Below the pieces are notes generated by a model. That model saw only the letters and a list, made by a program, of their open reading frames with translations. It made no database searches and had not been told where the DNA came from. Positions 39,250 to 47,126 of a stretch of 64,000 nucleotides of DNA are shown in pieces. This stretch comes from Pseudonocardiales bacterium (GTDB taxonomy: Bacteria; Actinomycetota; Actinomycetes; Mycobacteriales; Pseudonocardiaceae). The position numbers and the translations under genes were made by a program. The stretch's first letter is position 1. Each line of letters starts with the position of its first letter. The DNA is taken from contig JAFATA010000074.1 of assembly GCA_019244165.1 (NCBI GenBank), forward strand, positions 1 through 64,000, read 5' to 3'.

Positions 39250-41114
39250 GAACCCGGATGCCGCGCGGCAGGAGAATCGCGGCGCTGCTGATGGTAGTCA
39301 TCGCGGTACTGGGCGTGCAGGCCGTGCTGGGACCACCGGCCCTCGCGCAGATCCCGGGAGTCGAGGACTGCAAACAAGCGCCCAACCCGGAGCGGCCTGG
39401 ATCCGGCATGGTTGGTGCCCTCGACTCCACGCCGCCGCAGGCGGGCACCCCGAACAGCGTGTACGCCGAGGTCGGCTACGCCGGGCTGGTGTGGCATACC
39501 TACGACCTGGGCTGCGGCCCCTCGGGGCTGCGCAACCCCAACGCGGTGATTGACACCTGGACCGGCAACCTGCTCTTCGACGTTGCCAAGGTGATCGTCG
39601 GCGCCACCAACGGACTGCACTACGCGCTCGCCGAGGGTGGGCTGCTGACCCCGCTGAACAATCTGATCGTCTCCGGCACGGACGCGCTGTATCGCAGCGT
39701 GTACGCGCCCTGGTTCGGGTTGGTCGCGGTGCTGTTGGCGATCGTGCTGTTCCGGTCGATCTGGCGCGGCGATCTCGCCACCGTCAGCAAACGCGCGGCG
39801 TGGGCGCTGGCCGGTATTTGGCTGGCGGCCGCCACCTTCCTCACCCCGCTGCTGTACACCCAGGTCCTGGACGGGCTCCTGGTCCAGGGCAGCAACGAGG
39901 TGCGCACCGGCTTCCTCTACGACGTCGGGATCCAGCAGCGTGACGCGCTGCCGACTCTGCTGCACGAACAGATCATCTACCGGAACTGGCTGCGGGGGGA
40001 GTTCGGTTCCCCGGACGGCCCCCAGGCCACCCAGCTCGGTCGTGACCTGCTGCGCGCGCAGGCCTACACCAAGCAGGAAATCGCGGCTGGCGCGGATGAT
40101 CCGAAATCCGGCGTCGCGGACCGCAAGAAGCAGGAATACAAGGCCGTCGCCGAGCGCACCGGGAGCGCCTACGGCTACTTCCAGGGCGTAGACGGCAACC
40201 GGATCGGCGTCGGGTTCCTGGCCGCGTTGCAGGCGGTGATGTTCGGACTGTTCCAGATGCTCGCCCAGGCGACGCTGCTGCTGGCCCAGGTGCTGCTGCG
40301 GGTGGTGATCCTGCTCGGTCCGGTGATCGGCCTGGTCGCCATCCTGCATCACGACCTGCTGCGCGGGGTCGGTCGCGCGGTCGGCGCCGCGCTGCTCAAC
40401 ATCGCCGTGCTCTCGGTGCTGGCCGCGTTACACACGCTGGTGATGGTGTGGGTGTTCGACCCCTCCCGCAACCTCTCGGTGCTCGCCCAGATGCTGCTCG
40501 GCGGGATGATCACCTTGGTGATGCTGCTGATAGCCCGCCCGATCCGGCGGATGTGGCAGATGACCGAACTCGCGGTCGGTGCGGTGGGTGGTGGGCTGCC
40601 GTCCTCCCCACCGGGTGTACTGGCCCGGCTACGGCGGCGGCCGCCAGGCACCGAGGCCACGGCGTCGGAGCGGTTCTGGGAGGAGGCTCGCGGCACCGAG
40701 GCTGATTCGGGAACGCCGACCGTGGACTCTGTTGCTGGCAGCCGCGGACGTCCCGAGGCTGGTGCACTAGCGGCGATCCCGGTGCTCGGTCCGGGGGGTC
40801 TGGGTGGTTCTGGCCAAGGAGGCGCTGCGGCGGCGCTGACCAGCTCGATCGAGAGCATGGTGCGTCCGGATCGGTTGGCGGCGTTGCCATCCGGGTTCAG
40901 CCTCACCGGGGCAGGCCGCGCTCAGATCGGCGAGGAGGCGGTGTACGTGCCCTCGGCGCTGGACGATCCCCGGGGCGCGCCGCGTCCAGCCGAGCTCGAA
41001 GAGGTGGCTGGGCAGCCTGTGTGGGTCCTCTACCGCCCCTCGGCCGGCCTTGAGGTCGGCCCGGAAGCCGGCGCGGACGGCACTGGCCCTGACAGCGCCC
41101 GGACCACGGACTGA
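39246..41114 (+). CDS. VirB6/TrbL-like polytopic membrane protein
   Basis: 622 aa. A cleavable signal peptide (RIAALLMVVIAVLGVQAVL, then PPALAQ) is followed by an extracellular stretch and about six or seven helices between residues 150 and 445, including FGLVAVLLAIVLFRSIW and LLRVVILLGPVIGLVAIL. The C-terminal 170 residues are a low-complexity cytoplasmic tail. Size and topology match the channel-forming VirB6/TrbL subunit. It is coupled to the ATPase gene. Confidence 0.75.
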   Translation: MRTRMPRGRRIAALLMVVIAVLGVQAVLGPPALAQIPGVEDCKQAPNPERPGSGMVGALDSTPPQAGTPNSVYAEVGYAGLVWHTYDLGCGPSGLRNPNAVIDTWTGNLLFDVAKVIVGATNGLHYALAEGGLLTPLNNLIVSGTDALYRSVYAPWFGLVAVLLAIVLFRSIWRGDLATVSKRAAWALAGIWLAAATFLTPLLYTQVLDGLLVQGSNEVRTGFLYDVGIQQRDALPTLLHEQIIYRNWLRGEFGSPDGPQATQLGRDLLRAQAYTKQEIAAGADDPKSGVADRKKQEYKAVAERTGSAYGYFQGVDGNRIGVGFLAALQAVMFGLFQMLAQATLLLAQVLLRVVILLGPVIGLVAILHHDLLRGVGRAVGAALLNIAVLSVLAALHTLVMVWVFDPSRNLSVLAQMLLGGMITLVMLLIARPIRRMWQMTELAVGAVGGGLPSSPPGVLARLRRRPPGTEATASERFWEEARGTEADSGTPTVDSVAGSRGRPEAGALAAIPVLGPGGLGGSGQGGAAAALTSSIESMVRPDRLAALPSGFSLTGAGRAQIGEEAVYVPSALDDPRGAPRPAELEEVAGQPVWVLYRPSAGLEVGPEAGADGTGPDSARTTD

Positions 41115-41129
41115 CCGGGAAAGATCTCC

Positions 41130-41711
41130 GTGCCGATCCGTACCCACCGTGGCCGTGCCGCCGTCTACCGCAAGTTCTGGGGCGCTCCGGTGCGTTCCCC
41201 CAAGCACCTCGCCGCAACCATGCTGGCGCTGGTCGTGATCGTCCTCGGAGCTGAGTGGGCGCTGCCCCACAGCCGGACGAGCATGGTCGGCGCAGCGCCG
41301 TCGCACGGCCCGCAGGCCAGCTCGGTCGCGCCGGCACCAGCCTCGGGGCCGGCCGGAGCCGACCTCGGCCGCGGTCCTCGGGTGCCCTTCCCGACCGGCC
41401 CGGCCCCAGCCGCCGCGCTTACCGTCGCACGTTCCTGGGTGCAGGCGTTTCTCACGGTCCCGCAGGGCATCACCCCGGCGCGGTGGGCCGAGCAGCTGCG
41501 GCCGTACACCACCGACGACTTGTTCCCCCAACTTCAGTCGATCAACCCGGCGAACGTGCCAGCCGCCCAGATCACCGGTCAACCGCGGACCGTCAGCGTG
41601 GGAGAGGACTCGGCTGAGGTGGACGTGCCCACCACCGCGGTCGTGGTGCGGTTGCTGCTGGTTTCCACTCCCTCCGGCTGGCGAGTGGCCAGCTACGAGC
41701 GGGTGGGTTGA
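41130..41711 (+). CDS. VirB8/TcpC-like bitopic protein
   Basis: 193 aa from GTG 41130. A basic cytoplasmic N-terminus precedes one helix (LAATMLALVVIVLGAEWALP), an Ala/Pro/Gly-rich linker, and an extracellular domain of about 95 residues (VARSWVQAFLTVPQGITPAR and on to VRLLLVSTPSGWRVASYERV). The NTF2-like shape and single anchor fit TcpC and VirB8, which scaffold the channel in the wall zone. The family assignment is structural inference. Confidence 0.6.
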   Translation: MPIRTHRGRAAVYRKFWGAPVRSPKHLAATMLALVVIVLGAEWALPHSRTSMVGAAPSHGPQASSVAPAPASGPAGADLGRGPRVPFPTGPAPAAALTVARSWVQAFLTVPQGITPARWAEQLRPYTTDDLFPQLQSINPANVPAAQITGQPRTVSVGEDSAEVDVPTTAVVVRLLLVSTPSGWRVASYERVG

Positions 41712-41714
41712 GCC

Positions 41715-42728
41715 ATGCGGCGGTGGCTGATCGGGCTTCTGGTTCTCGGCTCCTTCGGCGGTTTCATCGCGGTAGGCGCGATCTTTGTCCTGCTGGGTGG
41801 CGTCGGTTCCGGCGACTTCATGTTTGGCGCGCCCTGCGGCACGGTTCTCGCGTCCACCGATCCCCGGGAAGCGCCACGGGTGGCCGTCCGGGTCAGTGAC
41901 CTCGATATGGAGCAACGGGCCATCGCCCAGCAGATCATCGCGATCGGCAAACAGCGCCGGTTGCCGCCGCGAGCGTGGCAGATCGCCATCCAGGCGGCGA
42001 TGACCGAGTCCCGGCTGCATAACCTGCACTACGGCGACCGGGACTCGCTGGGCATCTTCCAGATGCGCCCCTCCCAGGGGTGGGGTGGCACCACCCAGGT
42101 CACCGATCCCGTCTACGAGATCAACAAGTTCTACGACGTGTTGCTGACGGTGCCCGGTTGGCAAACCCAGCGGCCCGGCGATTCCGCGCAGGACGTCGAG
42201 CGGTCGGCCTTCCCGGCGCGCTACCACCAGTGGGAACCGTTGGCGGTCAACGTGATCGGCGCTGTGGGCGGCGATGTCGCGGAGTTCACCCGGGTGTCCT
42301 GCGCCGCGCCACTTCCCCCACACGCGTCCTCCGAGGTTGCCGAGCGGGCGATGCGCTACGCGTTGGGTGAAGTCGGCAAGCCCTACGTCTGGGGCGCTAC
42401 CGGGCCTGCTGCCTACGACTGCTCGGGACTGATGTTGCGAGCCTACGAGTCGGCTGGGGTCACGCTGCCTCGGGTGGCGCGGCAGCAGTACTGGGCTGGT
42501 GCCCAGCTGCCGGTGCGCCAGGCGCAACCCGGAGACCTGTTGTTCTGGGGTTACGACAGGTCGAACCCGGATAGCATCCACCACGTTGCGATGTATCTGG
42601 GTAACGGCCGCATGGTCGAGGCGGCGAATGAAACGGTGCCGCTGCGGCAGCGGGCTGTGAGCTTTGAGGAGCGCGAACTGATGCCGCTCGCGGTCCGGCC
42701 CGGTGTGCCGGTCGCGAAGGCGGCCTGA
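41715..42728 (+). CDS. NlpC/P60 cell-wall hydrolase with lysozyme-like domain
   Basis: 337 aa. A membrane anchor lies at residues 5-33. A lysozyme/transglycosylase-like domain (about 70-190) contains IQAAMTESRLHNL and DSLGIFQMRPSQGWG. The C40 peptidase domain (about 210-330) has the catalytic Cys in PAAYDCSGLMLRAY and the His in SIHHVAMYLGNG. Such two-domain hydrolases open peptidoglycan for type IV systems (VirB1 role). It starts 3 bp after the VirB8-like gene. Confidence 0.88.
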   Translation: MRRWLIGLLVLGSFGGFIAVGAIFVLLGGVGSGDFMFGAPCGTVLASTDPREAPRVAVRVSDLDMEQRAIAQQIIAIGKQRRLPPRAWQIAIQAAMTESRLHNLHYGDRDSLGIFQMRPSQGWGGTTQVTDPVYEINKFYDVLLTVPGWQTQRPGDSAQDVERSAFPARYHQWEPLAVNVIGAVGGDVAEFTRVSCAAPLPPHASSEVAERAMRYALGEVGKPYVWGATGPAAYDCSGLMLRAYESAGVTLPRVARQQYWAGAQLPVRQAQPGDLLFWGYDRSNPDSIHHVAMYLGNGRMVEAANETVPLRQRAVSFEERELMPLAVRPGVPVAKAA

Positions 42729-42743
42729 CATCCGGAGGTGAAG

Positions 42744-43169
42744 GTGTACGCGTCAGACCCGATCCCGCGACCGGCCGGTCGACCGGCTTCGGCCACCCCG
42801 CTGCGGGATCATCTCGAGCGGGCCACGGTGGGGGTCAACGAGGGCTACGTCGTGTTGCCCCGGTCACTGGCTGAGGAGATGCCCTTGCCCTGGCAGCAGC
42901 AGATGGCCTATCTCCTCGATGAGTTCCATCAGACCTACGGCGATCTGCCGTGGCCGGTCTACCGGGTGGTACCCAGCCGCACCGAACGGCTGGTCGACCT
43001 GGACGAGGGCCAGCTCGCCGAGGCCGGTTATCTGCTGGAGATCGACGCCAGCGGCGAGCTGGTGTACCGGGACCGGAACGACTCGGTGGTAACCGACCCG
43101 CAGTCCAGGGAAGTCCTGGTGTCCTGCCTGGACCCGATACCCCGCCGCTCACCAGCGATCAACCCGTGA
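42744..43169 (+). CDS. Hypothetical protein ending the type IV-like locus (141 aa)
   Basis: Start GTG 42744, about 5 bases after GGAGG; GTG 42738 is too close to it. A soluble product with GYVVLPRSLAEEMPLPWQQQ and MAYLLDEFHQTYGDLPWPVY, then a beta-rich C-terminus. No family recognised. It follows the wall hydrolase by 15 bp and overlaps npdG by 4 bp (GTGA). It probably belongs to the locus, as an accessory or substrate-adaptor protein by position only. Confidence 0.55.
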   Translation: MYASDPIPRPAGRPASATPLRDHLERATVGVNEGYVVLPRSLAEEMPLPWQQQMAYLLDEFHQTYGDLPWPVYRVVPSRTERLVDLDEGQLAEAGYLLEIDASGELVYRDRNDSVVTDPQSREVLVSCLDPIPRRSPAINP

Positions 43170-43840
43170 GCCAAGCTGACCTCTCGCGCCTGGCCATCGG
43201 AGTTCTTGGTGGCACCGGTCCGCAGGGCCGCGGTTTGGCCTACCGGTGGGCGCTCGGCGGGCTGTCGGTGGTGATCGGCTCCCGAGACCTTTCTCGGGCC
43301 GAGCACACCGCGGCCTTGCTGCGGGACCGTGCCGGCTCACCGCGGGTGTCCGGCACGGACAACGCCGGCTGTGCCGCCGAGTCAGATCTGGTCGTGGTGG
43401 CGGTGCCCTTCGACGGTCACGCAGGGTTGCTCACCTCGCTGCGCTCACCGTTGGCCGGCACGATCGTGGTCGACTGCGTGAACCCGCTGGCATTCGACCA
43501 ACAAGGCCCGTACCCGCGGGCGGTGCCGGAGGGCAGCGCCGCCGCGCAGGCCCAGGCCCTGCTGCCCGACTCGCGGGTGACCGCAGCGTTCCACCATGTC
43601 TCCGCGGTGCTGCTGGAGGACCCCGCGGTGAGCACCCTGGACACCGACGTGCTGGTGTTGGGCGACGACCGGGCGGCCACCCACCTGGTGTGTGCTCTGG
43701 CCGACGCGATACCGGGCATGCGTGGCATCTACGGGGGTCGGCTGCGCAACGCCGGCCAGGTGGAGGCGTTAACCGCCAACCTCGTCGCGATTAACAGGCG
43801 ATACCACACGCACGCCGGGATCCGGGTCACCGGCCTCTGA
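43166..43840 (+). CDS. npdG: NADPH-dependent F420 reductase
   Basis: 224 aa from GTG 43166. It transfers hydride between NADPH and coenzyme F420. The N-terminal Rossmann motif is IGVLGGTGPQGRGLAYRWA, followed by GLSVVIGSRDLSRAEHTAAL (NADP phosphate-binding SR) and DLVVVAVPFDGH. The F420-side region is VTAAFHHVSAVLLEDP and the C-terminal GIYGGRLRNAGQVEALTANL. Its presence implies F420 metabolism in the organism. It is convergent with panB, 7 bp apart. Confidence 0.93.
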   Translation: MSQADLSRLAIGVLGGTGPQGRGLAYRWALGGLSVVIGSRDLSRAEHTAALLRDRAGSPRVSGTDNAGCAAESDLVVVAVPFDGHAGLLTSLRSPLAGTIVVDCVNPLAFDQQGPYPRAVPEGSAAAQAQALLPDSRVTAAFHHVSAVLLEDPAVSTLDTDVLVLGDDRAATHLVCALADAIPGMRGIYGGRLRNAGQVEALTANLVAINRRYHTHAGIRVTGL

Positions 43841-43847
43841 GCCCCGT

Positions 43848-44711
43848 TCAGTGGTAGGTGTGCTCGGAACCCGGGTAGGCGCCCGAGCGGACCTCCTCGG
43901 CGAAGTGGCTCGCGGCCTCCCGGAGCCCGTCGCCGAGCTGGGCGTAGGCCTTGACGAACCTCGGCATGGGGCCGGCGGCAGGGTGAAAGGCCGCCATGTC
44001 CTGCCACACCATGACCTGCGCGTCGCAGGCCGGCCCGGCCCCGATCCCGATGGTGGGCACACTCGTCACCGCGGTGACTCGCGCGGCCAACTCGGCGGGC
44101 ACGACTTCGAGCACGATGGCGAACGCCCCGGCGGCTTCCAGAGCTTTGGCGTCCTCCAGCAAGCGCTCACCGGGTTCGCCCCGTCCCTGCACCTGGTAGC
44201 CGCCCATCGTGTGCACCGACTGCGGGGTGAGCCCGAGGTGGCCCATCACCGGCACGCCCGCCGCGACCAGCGCTTCGACCTGCGGCACCACCCGGCGGCC
44301 ACCCTCGAGCTTCACCGCATGCGCGCCGGCCTCCTTCAGGAAACGGGCCGCGGTCTCTAGCGCCTGGGTCGGGGAGGACTGGTAGGAGCCGAAGGGCAGA
44401 TCAGCGACGATCAACGCCCGGCGGGCGCCGCGGACCACGCCGCGCACCAGGGGCACCAGCTCCTCGACGGTGACCGGGACCGTCGTGTCGTAGCCGTAGA
44501 CGACGTTGGCGGCGGAGTCGCCGATCAGCAGCACGGGGATTCCGGCGGCGTCGAGCAGCGCGGCCGTGGAGTAGTCATACGCGGTGAGCATCGCCCATTT
44601 CTCGCCACGACGTTTGGCCGCCATGAGATCCTGGATGCGGACTCGCCTGATTTTCTGGTCGGGTCCCACCGGTCCGCCGTACAGTGCGGGTTGGGCAGCA
44701 ACTGCGGTCAT
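43848..44711 (-). CDS. panB: 3-methyl-2-oxobutanoate hydroxymethyltransferase
   Basis: 287 aa, first committed enzyme of pantothenate (CoA) synthesis. A TIM barrel with the metal-binding block [20 protein letters not shown], then DLPFGSY, the KLEGG motif ([10 protein letters not shown]), [12 protein letters not shown] and [29 protein letters not shown] lies about 10 bases before ATG 44711. The N-terminal 25 residues are variable. The C-terminal end YPGSEHTY is typical of actinobacterial PanB. Confidence 0.96.
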   Translation of the reverse strand: MTAVAAQPALYGGPVGPDQKIRRVRIQDLMAAKRRGEKWAMLTAYDYSTAALLDAAGIPVLLIGDSAANVVYGYDTTVPVTVEELVPLVRGVVRGARRALIVADLPFGSYQSSPTQALETAARFLKEAGAHAVKLEGGRRVVPQVEALVAAGVPVMGHLGLTPQSVHTMGGYQVQGRGEPGERLLEDAKALEAAGAFAIVLEVVPAELAARVTAVTSVPTIGIGAGPACDAQVMVWQDMAAFHPAAGPMPRFVKAYAQLGDGLREAASHFAEEVRSGAYPGSEHTYH

Positions 44712-44772
44712 CTTCGACCGTCCTCCCTCGAGGCCGGCGATTGTCCGCCGGTCCCCGTGTCATGCAGGATCG

Positions 44773-44801
44773 CTTATATCAAAGCCTGACACCAATTGCC
44801 A
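44773..44801 (-). promoter_or_regulatory. Candidate panB promoter
   Basis: On the minus strand TGGCAA (44801-44796), a 17-bp spacer and TATAAG (44778-44773) form a plausible sigma-70-type promoter about 60 bp before panB. The -35 is weak. No regulatory motif is visible. Confidence 0.4.
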
Positions 44802-44834
44802 GGGCTGGCCCTAGCGCGCGATGAGGCTCACACG

Positions 44835-45971
44835 CTAGGCCAGGCTCACGTGCTGCCCGTGCGGGGTGATGGTGAACTGCCAGCGCGTGGCGGCGGGTCG
44901 GCCGAGCTGTTCCCATCGGTGGTAGGCGGTGGTGATCTCGTCCCAGAGTCGCCGTGGCCCGAACTGGTGCACGGGCCAGCGTCGGGTTCCGGGGTGGTAG
45001 TCAAACCGCGCCCAGGATCGGGATCGTGGGTCAAGGAACCATACGCACCAGTGGCCGTCGTCATCGGTGGCGGCCACGTACTCGACATGGCAATCGGACA
45101 CCTGAAGTGCGACCGCGAAGGGTGCGTCGTCGTTACCGACGTAGGAAGCGTGCAAGTCGGTGTCGCTGACTTCGGGGATGTCCGTGTCGCGCACCACCTC
45201 GGTGATCTCGGGTCGGGGAGTTCGCTGGTCGCGCAGTTCCATGAACGAGATGGTGGTGTTGATGAGTCCCCCGGTGGCCGTGCCGTCGGAGTTGACGCTC
45301 AGCGACAGCAGCCCGGCCGGCTTGTAGGCGCTACCCCAAGGGGTGACGACCAGCCCACCTGGCCGGGTCTGCGCCACCCACGCATAGGGCACCCGGGGTG
45401 CGGCGGCGGTGGGGAGCACCCGATCGAACGGTGCCCCGGCGGGGTGGCCGTGCGCCCCGTCACCGGTGAGCACGGTGACCTCGCCGTACCCGGCGGTGGC
45501 GAGCGCGGCCTGGGCCCGCGCCGCCAGGAGGGGGTCGACTTCGATCGTCGTGACGTTGCTGGCGCCGAGGTAGTGCGCCAGCAATGCGGCGGTGTAGCCG
45601 GTGCCTGTGCCGATCTCCAGTACCCGCATTCCCGGCTGAACCTGTCCGGCTTGCAGCATCAGGGCGACAATGTCCGGACGTGAGGCCGAACTGGTCGGTA
45701 CCCGGCCGCGCCCATCAGGGCCGGCTGGGCTGCCGTCGTCGACCTGAGTGATCACGTAGCGAGGCCCGTATGCCCGGCGCAACCACTCCTGCGGGTCCTC
45801 CGCGCGGTGCAGCGCCACCAGATCGTCCCCGTCGCGGCGCCAGATCACCTCGGGAATGAATACTTCCCGGGGCACCGCCAAAAACGCCGCCCGCCACGGC
45901 TCGCCGAGCACTCCCTCCGCCGTCAGGTCCTCCACCAGCTCAGCCCACGAGGGTGGCGCCGTTGTGGTCAC
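44835..45971 (-). CDS. PIMT-type O-methyltransferase of the RiPP-associated group
   Basis: 378 aa from GTG 45971. Residues about 85-235 form a protein-L-isoaspartate methyltransferase fold: motif I VLEIGTGTGYTAALLAHYLG, then TTIEVDPLLAARAQAAL and VTVLTGDGAHG. A C-terminal extension of about 140 residues ends TRWQFTITPHGQHVSLA, the kind of tail (TV.P.GQ.VWL) found in methyltransferases of FxLD lanthipeptide, graspetide and imiditide clusters, not in repair PIMTs. The start overlaps the stop of a 45-codon gene. It probably methylates an aspartate of that peptide. Confidence 0.85.
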   Translation of the reverse strand: MTTTAPPSWAELVEDLTAEGVLGEPWRAAFLAVPREVFIPEVIWRRDGDDLVALHRAEDPQEWLRRAYGPRYVITQVDDGSPAGPDGRGRVPTSSASRPDIVALMLQAGQVQPGMRVLEIGTGTGYTAALLAHYLGASNVTTIEVDPLLAARAQAALATAGYGEVTVLTGDGAHGHPAGAPFDRVLPTAAAPRVPYAWVAQTRPGGLVVTPWGSAYKPAGLLSLSVNSDGTATGGLINTTISFMELRDQRTPRPEITEVVRDTDIPEVSDTDLHASYVGNDDAPFAVALQVSDCHVEYVAATDDDGHWCVWFLDPRSRSWARFDYHPGTRRWPVHQFGPRRLWDEITTAYHRWEQLGRPAATRWQFTITPHGQHVSLA

Positions 45972-46105
45972 TTCTTGTCCTGGTCATCGTCGGTGTCCGG
46001 TTTCCCGTGCTTGCCACCAGGATCCTCAGCCGGTATCGGCCGATGAGGGTCGTGCCCGTTCCCCACGTACTTGTCTTGGGGGTCTTGTTTCTCGTGTTTG
46101 CCCAC
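45968..46105 (-). CDS. Candidate RiPP precursor peptide (imiditide-like), 45 aa
   Basis: GTG 46105 with GAGGG 8-12 bases upstream; TGA at 45970-45968 overlaps the methyltransferase GTG (GTGA). The peptide has 45 residues: nine Asp, seven Lys, four His, two Glu, one Arg, and no Cys, Ser or hydrophobic leader. It starts GKHEKQDPQDKY, the centre reads GNGHDPHRPIP, and the end is DTDDDQDKK. It has no family I can name. Translational coupling to a RiPP-type PIMT makes it the likely substrate. Which Asp is modified cannot be told. Confidence 0.65.
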   Translation of the reverse strand: MGKHEKQDPQDKYVGNGHDPHRPIPAEDPGGKHGKPDTDDDQDKK

Positions 46106-46322
46106 GGTGTTTTCCCTCGCGGCGTTTGTTAGCAGGACGGATCAGGGTGTTACGGTGCGATACCATCATCCGACGACCGGCTCGGCGACGTTCCGTCGTC
46201 CTCGGGGGAGCCTGGCTGGTGGTCAGTGACCTTGCCCCTTATCGGCGACGGCCCGCCGTGCGCCAGCTCACCGAGCAGGCCGCTGGACTCCTCACCTCCT
46301 CGGAGGCGAGCGGAGTAGCGGA

Positions 46323-46757
46323 TCATGGTACGAGCAGCTGGGCCTTGGCCCCGACTGCTAGGTAGGTCGATGCCGCCCGCCGATCCATGGTGACGAGTGG
46401 TCGGCCCGCAGCTGCAGCGGCTGCGCCGACGAGTGCGTCGTACACGGCACCGCCGATGATGTCTGCTCGGGCGAACAGCTCCAGCAGAACCTCGGCCTGC
46501 GGTGCTGGCAGCGGCGCCCAGCCGAGGAACGCTCGCTGCATCAGCTCCAAGGCTTCAGAACCGGTGCGTCGGATCGCACCAGGAAGCCGGGTGAGGACTG
46601 AGTAGGTCTCGAACCATGCGTGTCCAGCGAGACCCACCGCATTGCTCGTGACCAAGCGGAGCGCGGCCGCGTGGTGCTCGTGGTCGGCCACCAAAGCCGG
46701 GATCGCGATGCTGGTGTCGAGAAGCAACGAGACAGGCAGCTCACCGGCGGGTGGCAT
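46323..46757 (-). CDS. vapC: PIN-domain ribonuclease toxin VapC
   Basis: 144 aa from ATG 46757. The PIN acidic residues are visible in LLLDTSIAIPALV (first Asp), the AWFETYSVLTRLP Glu, ADIIGGAVYDALV (Asp) and VTMDRRAASTY (Asp). It would cleave RNA when freed from its antitoxin. It overlaps vapB by 17 bp. The 217 bp between its end and the peptide gene hold only a short GGAGG-type hairpin. Confidence 0.9.
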   Translation of the reverse strand: MPPAGELPVSLLLDTSIAIPALVADHEHHAAALRLVTSNAVGLAGHAWFETYSVLTRLPGAIRRTGSEALELMQRAFLGWAPLPAPQAEVLLELFARADIIGGAVYDALVGAAAAAAGRPLVTMDRRAASTYLAVGAKAQLLVP

Positions 46758-46980
46758 CACGGAGCGCCCGTACCTGGTCAGCGGTGAGCGGTTGACCAGT
46801 GGGAGCAATGACGAGGATGCCTGCTTCCTCAGCCATCGGCACGCGTTCGGTGACCGGTGTCACGACGACCGAGCCGTCGCTCTCGATCACCTCGACCTCA
46901 CTTCCCGTGTGCAGCGCCAGCCTGTCCCGAATCGCCTTCGGGACAACAACGCGACCACCAGCGTCGACCGTAGTACGCAT
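46741..46980 (-). CDS. vapB: AbrB/SpoVT-type antitoxin VapB
   Basis: 79 aa from ATG 46980. The N-terminal swapped-hairpin DNA-binding domain reads MRTTVDAGGRVVVPKAIRDR. The C-terminal part (ILVIAPTGQPLTADQVRAL) wraps the toxin. No ribosome site is seen, but TATCCT lies 6 bases before the ATG, so the message is probably leaderless. Antitoxin-first order with overlapping toxin is standard. Confidence 0.9.
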   Translation of the reverse strand: MRTTVDAGGRVVVPKAIRDRLALHTGSEVEVIESDGSVVVTPVTERVPMAEEAGILVIAPTGQPLTADQVRALRDATRR

Positions 46981-47020
46981 GCCATCAGGATACCATCTTG
47001 CTGCCATCCACTCTGCCAGG

Positions 47021-47081
47021 TGCACAACGGGGCCCGTTCGCGTCAGCGGTTGGTGATCGGCAGTCACCGGTCCCGGCCGAA
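47021..47081 (-). repeat. Direct copy of the nadE 3' end (left boundary of a small island)
   Basis: These 61 bp align without gaps to 51211-51271, the last codons of nadE, with about seven mismatches. The shared core CAGCGGTTGGTGATCGGCAG is exact. Both copies have the same orientation, 4190 bp apart, and enclose the genes at 47127-51170. No nadE frame is retained here. Confidence 0.85.
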
Positions 47082-47126
47082 AACGGTCCTACGACGGAAC
47101 CGCCACTTCTCGCGAGAAGCACCTGA

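Noticed and set aside
36490-41711. Type VI or ESX secretion locus
   Set aside because: The ATPase is VirB4-like with TrbL-, VirB8- and NlpC-type partners. No EccC FtsK-repeat ATPase, WXG100 or sheath proteins are present.
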